From Hofstenia miamia (Eukaryota > Xenacoelomorpha > Acoela): a stretch of 64,000 bases of DNA. Shown one piece after another: positions 55,451 through 64,000 of the stretch (positions are counted from its first letter, which is position 1; the number at the start of each line of letters is the position of its first letter). Where the stretch lies: contig SCFE01000002.1 in assembly GCA_004352715.1 (NCBI GenBank), positions 4,032,489 through 4,096,488 of the forward strand. The letters run 5' to 3'. The position numbers and the translations under genes were made by a program. The notes beneath the pieces are model-generated. The model was not told where the DNA came from, did no database searches, and saw nothing but the letters and a program-made list of their open reading frames with translations.

Positions 55451-58400
55451 TAAATCTATGCCATTGTATATACCAAATAGAAGCTAAAATAGTGTGAATC
55501 AGTTACGTAAAATTAACCTATTAGACCATCTAAAGCACTTAATTCAAATTATATCCAGCTTTTACTGAACTTAGTAATACGTTTTAAGTTTACTAATTTT
55601 TCAGATAAGTAGTCTTCAAAGACCATTACATTTCTTAATCAAAATAAAGAAATACAAAGCAACAATTCAGAATTTTGTATAGGTTTGCCACTTTTAAGTT
55701 CCATTCATGCAAATGCCAGGAAATAGAGAAAACCAAATTTTGGAAAAAAATGTATGTTGAACTCATGAATTATCCAATTAGATAAACTGAGTTGCAGGGA
55801 ACTGTTTTTGTTGCTGTCACATTTGCATACATTGCATTTTTGGAAAGGGGGATGAAGATTTCGAAGGCGAAATTCTAGGCCAGGTTATAAAACTTTTTTG
55901 GGATCGAGTTAGCATTTATAATCTTTGCAGGCATCGTTACATGATTGTACATAAAGCTAACAAAATGGAATATATTAGCCAAATTTACAAGATGTTCTTA
56001 ATGCTAAAGAACTGGAAACTCTTTGCTTACTCACAGTGAATTTTGTCCCAAGAGATTCCTATCTGTTCCATGGACCTCCATTTTCTTTAGGAGTGTTTCC
56101 CATTTGATCCCATGGACTGTTCAACAACTTTTAGAATCAGAAAAATACATAAAAGCCATAGCATGCACATTACTAATTCGATCAAGCTGATTGCATTTGT
56201 GAAATTCATTCTTGGTTACCATCCTGTAGATCCTTGCAAATGAGACATGTTACCTGTACATGTAACTAAGTTTTAAAAATAACTTACTATTACGCAACTG
56301 TACACAAATCAACCGAGATACAGTGAATGCCACATAATTTATGAATTGAAAAATCATATTTGAATTTTAAAACTTTACAAATACATTTACATATACATTC
56401 ATACTTTTCTAAAATTCAGCTTATGTTTAAAATTTTGTATGTACATTATAAGATTCCGAACTTTAGTCTATCAAACGGAAAAATTGAAGACGTTTTTTAT
56501 AGGACAATAAAATGGACCTAAAATGAAGCGAATTTGTATTAAATTAAGCTTCCAGACCATGCGTCCATCTTTGCCCTGGACTACCCTCCTGTATCCGCAG
56601 TGAAGTATATAAAAGTTTTTCTGAGAAATTTTTCTCAACCAATAGTATAAATTTAGCTTCTAATAAAACTTTTAAGCCGTCTATTATGTTAAATAATTTT
56701 GTGGTTTTTCTAAATATATAACGTATGAAATAAGAAAATGTTCCAATGACATCACAGTTTTGATGGATCTAAAATTGTACCATTCATTAAGAAATCGATG
56801 TTATAATTAATTTATGTGCGAATGAATTTTTATAATTCCCGAAAATCTAAACTTAGACAAGACTGTAATTATATGCACAAGCTTAAAAGTGTAGGAATTG
56901 CATAGCAGACGAAATTCTAAAATAGCATTCACAAAAAAAATTGTTTGTGAGAACAGTGAATTATCTGGAAGTCATAAACTGAAATATTGTAAGCTTAGCT
57001 CTAATGATAAACATTTAATTCAAATTGAACATTAAGTGTTACAATTTCATTATTTTCGCCTTTAGATTTCAGTATCCTTTAAAAAAATACGTTAATCCAT
57101 CTTATGTGGTGCAACATTCTGCATTCATTGTTTTGTCTTTTTATCGTTTTAGAACTATAATTGTTAGTTAATATTATGCAACTCATGTTTGCCTAAAATT
57201 TTTCTGTGAGCTCTAAGTCGTGTATCCCTTTGACTTCAGGCACAGCAGAAGATGTAGATGGATATCTATTCATTGGCATGACGAATTACCTTCAGGAATT
57301 TGTAACGAAAAGAAAGTTTATTAAGGGTTACATTACATTCAGGAAGAATCATCATACGCATAGTGACTGCAAGCAGTTCAAAACATGAACATTACGTTAA
57401 TGAATGTTGAATGGACACCTTATTATACTGATAATCATCTTGAAATGCTTTCATTTGAAAGTTTTCTCTCAAATTGTGGCTAAGACCTAAAATGCATGAC
57501 AATATTTACATATTCAAATGGGGGGGGTTATGTTTGTAATATCTTTTAGGTTGATGCACGAAGCAAATAGTTTTTCTATGTGCATGTCTTTTATAACAGG
57601 GTTCATTTTGCAATTTGCAATGATAGAAACACTTATATGATCAAAACACTTGATGTATAGGAAAGCTATAGGATGATATAGATAATTAAAACGTGTTACT
57701 GTAGATTTTTTTTAAATTAGCAGCAGTATGCATTTAAGAAAATACGATATGAGAGCAATTAATTGTACTGAAGTTGTATATTTATCGTGACTTGATAAAC
57801 ACCTATTCTTTTGCAAACGCATTCATAATAAGAAATTTCTATTCCTAAAATTCAATATAGGAAATTTTGAAAAATCATATCTTTGTAAACTCTTACTCTA
57901 TGTCTTTGAAAGCACCTTGTTTTGCCACGCAGTCGGAGCTAGACATCGTTTAAATATGTATATGTGGGGTTTTTTCTTAATTTTAAGCATTCTGGAGAAG
58001 ATCTCAAGTTCACTTATTGTACAACTTTCTGACGACGGTAATAATTTCAAAGACTTTCAAAATCCCTCTTAACCCAACCCGATAAAATATCTTTTCAAGT
58101 AGGCTAATACTTTGCGATCATGATGTATTTCAAAGAAAGTAATAACTACAATTAGTGAATAGTATAAATGATGATTCCGACACGTCATTTGGAAAAGATA
58201 ACCCAACCCAACCTGATCCATAGGGCTTTCTTGAAGACGTGATTTAACGCAACCCACGGCTGTGATGATTAGATCACATACTTATACTTTAGTCAGAGAT
58301 CTCAATACTCAATGATAAAAAAACAATTTTCTAAGAGAGGTGCTGTAGAGAAGGGGTCTCAAGTTTTTGATGACTTCATATGGAGAAATTGAGAACATCA

Positions 58401-59253
58401 TTTTTGTAAATGTTGTAGCCATCTAACGGATCAATTTGAAAATATATATTGCCAGCAAAATTAAAATTTACAATTTATGCTAACAGAAAATGCTTTGTAG
58501 GAATTAATTATAGCATTCTCTTATCGAATGCCAGCAAAGCTGTTACCATAAATATTTAGCGCGCGGCAAAATGAATCAATAACAACCTATAAGAGCTTTT
58601 ATGAGCATTTTCTAAACAGTGGATATAGTTATTTTGACATCTACATCTAAACAAACAAAACCGTTAATCCTATTTAAAGTATTGCAACTACTAGATGGAA
58701 CTTGTTGAATGCATATAAAACAATTTTGTATACTGTAAACTATCTTGCTTTATTTGAGTTTGCATGAAAATTACATTAAGAATGAAGGAAATTCATAAAA
58801 ATTAATAGTTTGTATAGCGGCATATTTAAATCAATCATTTTAGGCATATTCAAACTGCAGATTACAAACATTCACTAGCAGAAGCAGAAGTGCAAGCCAG
58901 TTGGCACTGACCACCGGTCATATGTTCGAATTTGAATTAATCTATGTAATTAATTATAGTTAGTGATTTTAGTAATTATGTGATTAACTGCAAGCATCAG
59001 TGTTCATTAATATTAATGAACAGTTTTATATAGCTCTGGGCAGTTTAGGGTTAAGGGGCAAATGTGTCAATTATTCTTCTAGGTCACGCATGACCCGCGA
59101 AAAATTTGACACAAAGCTAAAAATTAATTGATGTTTACCGAAAAATCATATTCTGAAGGGCGGCCCCAGTAGTTGGCCGGCAATAGCTAATACCGACCGG
59201 CCGGTTTTGGCCGGAAAATTATATTAGCATTGTATATTTAATCTATGTAAGTA

Positions 59254-59256
<3 letters not shown>
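55451..59256. other. no gene recognised
   Basis: About 3.8 kb of AT-rich DNA. A 60-codon frame (57206-57388) shows no motif. Around 59160-59215 there is a GC-rich palindromic cluster (ggccggcaatag, accggccggttttggccgg) that resembles transposon subterminal DNA, but no TIR pair was found. Confidence 0.45.

Positions 59257-59258
<2 letters not shown>

Positions 59259-59304
<46 letters not shown>
59259..59304. repeat. (TA)n microsatellite
   Basis: Twenty-three uninterrupted TA units. Confidence 0.95.
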
Positions 59305-59306
<2 letters not shown>

Positions 59307-59379
59307 CTGTGTTTATCTAGATGATTACACATGCAAAGAGCTGATATTGCATAACGCAATTTTCAATCTATTATAACTA

Positions 59380-61577
59380 CATTTCTAGCAAAACCCAATT
59401 TGGATATTTTCATTTTCTCATTTCTTTGCATAACTTTAATCAGTTGTTTCCACTCGGTGATCATACATTCTTTCAATGAGAACATAGGTCTTGTCAGTGC
59501 ATAAGAACATTTTATCGTTGCATTTAGGATTGATGCCGGTTCCAAGGAACGGGACGTGACAAAATGTTTCCTCAGTATTATCAGAACAATCAGATTTCCC
59601 ATTACACGTTTGCCATACGGGAATGCATTCATAGGTTTTGGAGCAAGAAAATTCTTCTGAATGGCAAGAGTAGATAATTTTGGAAGGCGACTTCACAGTG
59701 CAGTGATCTTCATGGTCACCATTGTTACAATGAATTAAGCCATCACAAACCTAAAAAATATTAATTTAAGAATGCAAATTGTTGTTAATACCAAGTCCCA
59801 AAGGTTGCAGAATGATTTATCTCTACAAACATAGCCTTTGCACGTTTCAGGAGGACAGAATTATTCATCAGTGTAGTCTCCACAATCATTTGCCATATCA
59901 CACACTTTTGATTGAGGAATGCTGACGTTGTTTCTGCATTTGTACTCCTTCAACATGCAATTTCAGTAGGCTGATTTGCAAAGAGCAGCTGATTCATCTG
60001 AATTAGCACCACAATGTTCCACATGATCACATGTTAGATCACCACCAATACATTTGCCATTATCACACAAAAATTTGTCCAGTGTGCATTTAGGAAGTGT
60101 AGGACAGAAAACCTCGTCAGATCCGTCTGTGCAGTGGTTGATGCCGTCACAATAGAAATCACCATCTATGCAATACCCGTTGCGATATTTGAAATCGGTC
60201 AACCCGCATGTTTCAGTTGGAGGCTTAACAGAAGGCCGCTTGCAAAATTTCCTTAAATAAACATCAATTTACGAAATAATATACCTTCGTCAAAACGATC
60301 ACCACAATTACCAATGCCATTACAAACCAAGCTATGGTGCAATCAACTTCCATCTCGTCTGTGCAGTGGTTTATGCCATCACAGTAGAGATCTCCATCTA
60401 TACAGTGCCCATTGCGACATTTGAAATCAGTCAGACCACATGTTTCAGTTGGAGGCTTAAGAGAAGGCCGCTTGCAAAATTTCCCTAAATAAACATCAAT
60501 TTACGAAATAATATACCTTCGTCAAAATGATCACCACAATTACCAATGCCATTACAAACCAAGCTATGGTGCAATCAACTTCCATCTCAACAAACAAATT
60601 CGAACAATAACATTCTGCAGCTGCAGTAGTCGTGATGGGTGGTGGACAGAACAGACCTTCATCGGATCTATCAGCGCAATCAGGTCGACCTTCACAAGCG
60701 TATTCTTTAGGAACACATTTTCCAATGTCAGTGCATACAAATTCATTCATTAAGCATCTTGGTGCTGGCTTAGTCGGGGGTTCAGTAGCACAAAAAATTC
60801 CTTCATCCGAAGCATCTTCACAATCAATTATTTGATCACAGACTTTGGCTACTTCAATGCATTTCTTATTTCTACAAACAAACTCCCTTTCAATACAAAT
60901 CTCTTCCATTCGTGGAGGCTGCTCAATTGGCGTGCAAAAACTACGTTCGTCAGAACCATTAGTACAATCTCTGCGACCATCACACACTTTTGTATGATGT
61001 ATACAATCACCGTTTACACAAGCATACTCATCTTCAGCACAGACACGCTTAGTAATCGCTGGCAGCGGCGTCGTTGGGCAATTCCATTCGTCATCTGCAA
61101 TAACTGGACAATCACGCACACCGTCGCATACAGCTCGTTTGTGAATGCAGCTTTCGTCTTCCTTGCAAATGTAATCAGTCGCAGAGCATAAACGTGATGG
61201 CGTAGTGGTTGAAGGAGGTTCAGTGGGATGGCCGCATTTAGCTTCATCGCTCCAATCAGCACATCTATTCAAGCCATTGCATTCACATGTTTCTGCCACA
61301 CAACGTCATAAACAATACATAAAATTACCATTTCATTATATCATATCATTATAGCATGCAAACTGATCAGAAGCACAGTTTGGCTATTTTGTAAGTTGGA
61401 ATGGAAACGAACTGAGTTTTTCATCCGACCCATCTGCACAATATTCGGTACAATCGCAAAGCCATTTCTTTGAAATACATTTAGCACCTAATTTGCAAAG
61501 AAATTCATCGTCACCGCACATTTGAACATTGTTGCAGAATTTTTCATCGGTTAAATCACCTCTGTCATTCTGGGCAT
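59380..61577 (-). pseudogene. multi-module LDL-receptor class A (LDLa) repeat gene, apparently broken
   Basis: Minus-strand exons encode LDLa modules, about 40-residue units with six cysteines and a calcium-binding D-x-S-D-E end. 61577-61390: one module ending C-A-D-G-S-D-E. 61299-60590: a partial module, then four complete ones separated by Pro/Thr linkers (C-A-D-R-S-D-E, C-T-N-G-S-D-E, C-E-D-A-S-D-E). 60588-60125: two tandem copies of a module region. 60202-59963: two modules. 59960-59820 and 59750-59440: more modules. Such arrays occur in lipoprotein-receptor and other extracellular proteins. Problems: TGA and TAA codons interrupt 59960-59870, a frameshift with stops lies at 60640-60500, and one cysteine is replaced by tyrosine. 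No signal peptide, EGF, beta-propeller or membrane anchor is visible in the window. Pseudogene, assembly errors, or intron boundaries I misjudged are all possible. Confidence 0.7.
60125..60588. repeat. 232-bp tandem duplication inside the LDLa gene
   Basis: Units 60125-60356 and 60357-60588 are collinear with no length difference. The coding part near the start of each unit (about 80 bp) differs at roughly 14 positions, while the remaining 150 bp differ at only about three. On the minus strand the lower unit encodes Tyr where the upper keeps a conserved Cys (F-K-Y-R-N-G versus F-K-C-R-N-G). Confidence 0.85.
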
Positions 61578-61862
61578 NTTATATAGAGGGAGAGGGTGTG
61601 ATTAAATTACTTGATCTATTAAAAAATGTGTATATATACAAACAATAATGATATTCACTATGTGTTTACATATTGGTGCTTCAACATTCAAATCATTTAA
61701 AACAGTCTACACAATGCTTTTATGCTATTCTAGCATATTGTATTTAAATGTTCATGTAAAAATTGAGAGACGCTAGCATAATATTAAATACTTCAAAATA
61801 TTGGCAAGGAATTTAGTTTTAATATTTTTGCAATATGTTTTTAATAATAGCAGTTATCCGTT
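61578..61862. other. single N, then no gene seen
   Basis: One N at 61578 interrupts the LDLa gene just upstream of its first visible exon. I see nothing in the AT-rich sequence beyond it. Confidence 0.5.
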
Positions 61863-62220
61863 GAGCAACATCAATTTTTACAAAATGCACTCTCAAATTC
61901 ATGTTTCCAAAAACTAATATAAAATGCTTTGTGGAAAAAAATTGAAAACACATAGAAAAATTCTAAAGACAGATTCCGATAGACAATAAAAAGATCTTTA
62001 AAAATTTTAGTATGACTTTTTGAGTTTTACTTTTTTCTTCGAGCAAACATCAATTTAAAAAAATTTTCTTTCAAATCATTGTTTTCAAATTTTAATATAA
62101 AATGCTTTGTGTAAAAAAATTGAAAACACAAAAAAGAATTCTAAAAACAGATTCAGATAGACAATAAAAAGATCTTTCAAAAATTTAGTATGACTTTTTG
62201 AGTTTTTTATTTTTGACTGT
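61863..62220. repeat. degenerate tandem duplication, 178-bp period
   Basis: The unit starting gagcaacatcaattt (61863) recurs as gagcaaacatcaattt (62041). Both continue through aaaatgctttgtg, ttgaaaacaca and agacaataaaaagatcttt to tatgactttttgagtttt. The second halves of the units are better conserved than the first. No coding potential is seen. Confidence 0.75.
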
Positions 62221-62945
62221 ATAATTTGGAAATTTGTTGTTTTTGCCCTTAGAAAATTCCACTATTCGGGGAGACATCTAGCGAAAAAATTAGGAATTTC
62301 GACTAGAATTTCTGTGCTTCAATTTCTCCATATGTGTAGACATTGATAATATCGAACAATGTAAAATAAGTTTAATTATATTAATAATTTTGTATTATTC
62401 CCAAAAAATTAAAATTATTTGGTTTTAGGAATGGTAAAACTTGGTTTGTGTTCCAATTCTTGCAAATACTTTATGTTATGATTAAGATAAAAGAAAGTTA
62501 TTATATGGAATAAATTGTTCGTATTTTCTTTCATTTAAAAATTACTGCTTGTAACAATGCTACAGTGCAAATCGTAAGTATGGAGACAACTTCTGACTGT
62601 ATAAAAAATAGTAAATTCGCAATTATTTTAACATTATAGCATTCGTTTTTTGTGACATATAACCAAATTTATAAATATACTAACGCAAAAAATTTCATCA
62701 GCTAACCAATGTGGGTTTTGAAAACACTATTGCACTTCAAAGGCCATCGTTTTAACTACTAAACAAGTTAAATTTATGTAAATCTGAAAACAGCGCTGTA
62801 ACTCTAATAAATTCAATTGATTTTTAAATTTCTGAGATATTAATATATTCTCGTGGAACACAGTTTTAGGAACTCTGCCATGTTATCTGTAATATCAAAC
62901 GCAAAAAACTGAAACGAGCAGATTAGACTAGAATGTTCATTCCCA
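62221..62945. other. no gene seen
   Basis: AT-rich sequence without ORFs or recognisable repeats. Confidence 0.5.
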
Positions 62946-62949
62946 TTAT

Positions 62950-63105
62950 GTAAGAGACGTGGTCCACTTCAATACATTAATATGTGAAAATGCAACCGCA
63001 AACAACACCGTTAACAAATGACGCTTTACGTAAATGTTAATGTTGAAATTTACGTTAAAGGCGTTTTTTTACGTAAAGGTTATTGCAAATAGCTTTGACA
63101 CATTT
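62950..63105 (-). repeat. TTAACG/ACGTAAA-rich dispersed repeat, copy 2 (inverted)
   Basis: Its reverse complement aligns to about 560-760, sharing words such as tttaacgtaaa, ttaacattta and gtattgaa. With copy 3 (63560-63640) it forms an inverted pair around hAT-like terminal sequence. Confidence 0.45.
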
Positions 63106-63525
63106 TTCCAAACGGGTCACATATTTTGACCCACGACCCAACCCGACCCGCAGATAATTGATCCATGACAAGACCCGACCCTTAGTATGTTGACCCCGAC
63201 TCGACTTATGGGTCAGCAGTCAGCTTTTAACCCAAGTTGTATTTGCAAATGTTTGACAAAACTTAAAACAATGTCATTAACAATAATTTAAGATTAGGTT
63301 TTATATAGCAGAGTAGATTTTATATTAAATGGAAATGCATGGTTATAGTTTTCCATTAATATTTCAGGGAGATCCTTCAAACAATACATTTCTCTGACTC
63401 GGCAATCTTCAAAATTTTGACCCATGAACCGACTCGAGCAAGTGTGGCCCACAACCAGACTCGACCCAACTTTTCTTTGAGCCAACCCGCGGATTGCCCC
63501 GTTTGACAGTTTGCCACCCTGATAT
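63106..63525. mobile_element. hAT-like non-autonomous remnant (candidate)
   Basis: Both ends carry the inverted word caaacggg (63114-63122 forward, about 63499-63507 reverse) and G/C-rich subterminal repeats of the acccaacccg and actcgaccc type. The right end reads tttgccaccctg before a (TA)n run, which as a reverse complement (cagggtggcaaa) looks like a hAT terminus. The left terminus is not convincing, and no 8-bp duplication was found. Confidence 0.35.
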
Positions 63526-63559
63526 ATATATACATAAAGCGTATCCAGGCATTTTAGAG

Positions 63560-63640
63560 CTAAACTTGTTGCTTACGGTTGCATTTTCATTTATTAACGT
63601 ATTGAAGTTTGACCGCTTTCCTAACTACAAATTTAATTTT
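63560..63640 (+). repeat. TTAACG-rich dispersed repeat, copy 3 (partial)
   Basis: It aligns with about 720-770 of copy 1, sharing the order ttgcttacggttgcattttca then ttaacgtattgaa with substitutions. Confidence 0.4.
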
Positions 63641-63735
63641 CCGCACTCCTGGGAAAAATTTCATTTTTATTACATGTCAATAACATCCTAAAAAAAAATA
63701 TAATTGATGCAAAATTACATCAATTCATATTTAGT

Positions 63736-64000
63736 TTCAAAAGCAAGAAATCCCTATGAAGCTAATCGCATGCTTTCCAAAAATGTTGAGGTTCTAGCAC
63801 AATAATTTACTGAAAATATATTTAAGATGAATTTGGATAAAACACAGTTTATAATGCTTCCCAAAATATTCAGAAGGAGTTATTTGATAAAATAATACCC
63901 TCCAAATTAATGAATAAATTTAACTAACGCGGGAAATTATATTGCAGTTGTAATTGATAAAGAGCTAAAATTCAATTTTTTTTTCATTTCCAAGAATTCA
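63736..64000 (+). pseudogene. LINE RT thumb fragment, cut by window end
   Basis: The plus strand reads N-P-Y-E-A-N-R-M-L-S, then K-M-N-L-D-K-T-Q-F-I-M-L-P, and after a frame break a V-V-I-D-K-E-L-K-F-N motif. This is the order of the region after the YADD box in APE-type LINE reverse transcriptases. Stops and a frameshift show decay, and the element continues beyond the window. Confidence 0.55.

Noticed and set aside
57206-57388. 60-codon plus-strand frame as a small gene
   Set aside because: Length is near chance expectation for this DNA, with no motif, start context or neighbour to support it.

Overview
This window is AT-rich, gap-containing nuclear DNA from a metazoan, probably an invertebrate. 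The evidence is a host-type gene made of cysteine-rich LDL-receptor class A modules split by introns, a dense mix of animal-type transposons (hAT, mariner, several non-LTR LINE clades, a Penelope-like fragment, Ty3/gypsy) and long (TA)n, (AAT)n and (GATA)n microsatellites. I could not identify the species. There are eleven runs of N (two of one base, two of exactly 1000).

Layout. 0-10 kb: two unrelated hAT transposase relics in opposite orientation, a mariner copy with both terminal inverted repeats (TIRs), and a decayed gypsy pol. 10-18.7 kb: a nest of LINEs. Two copies of a LINE encoding a restriction-like endonuclease lie next to AAT/TAA repeats, and one is an in-frame internal-deletion derivative. 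Three APE-type LINE fragments sit between them, one split by a 726-bp hAT-type element with an exact 8-bp target duplication. 20.3-32.3 kb: a nearly intact 12-kb Ty3/gypsy element (copy A). 32.3-40.2 kb: a simple-repeat and promoter-like stretch, then a damaged, gap-broken second copy (B). 40-52 kb: mostly featureless DNA with a LINE 3' end and a Penelope-like GIY-YIG fragment whose flanks recur inverted around a 1000-N gap. 52.8-55.5 kb: a LINE on the minus strand. 59.4-61.6 kb: an LDL-receptor class A repeat gene, apparently broken, with a 232-bp tandem module duplication. 62.9-64 kb: inverted repeats, hAT-like terminal sequence and a LINE fragment cut by the window end.

The most interesting system is gypsy element A. 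Gag (537 codons, CCHC knuckle) ends in a textbook -1 slippery heptamer placed directly before its stop codon. The -1 frame is open into Pol (protease, RT, RNase H, integrase, GPY/F module), so Gag-Pol is probably made by ribosomal frameshifting. Where an env gene would sit there is a 1246-codon third ORF that I do not recognise. It has no evident signal peptide or membrane segment, and it opens with eight in-phase Q-L-K-G repeats. Comparison of A with B shows that its C-terminal half was under strong purifying selection, whereas the repeat-bearing N-terminal block is nearly identical in the two copies, a mosaic pattern that needs explaining.
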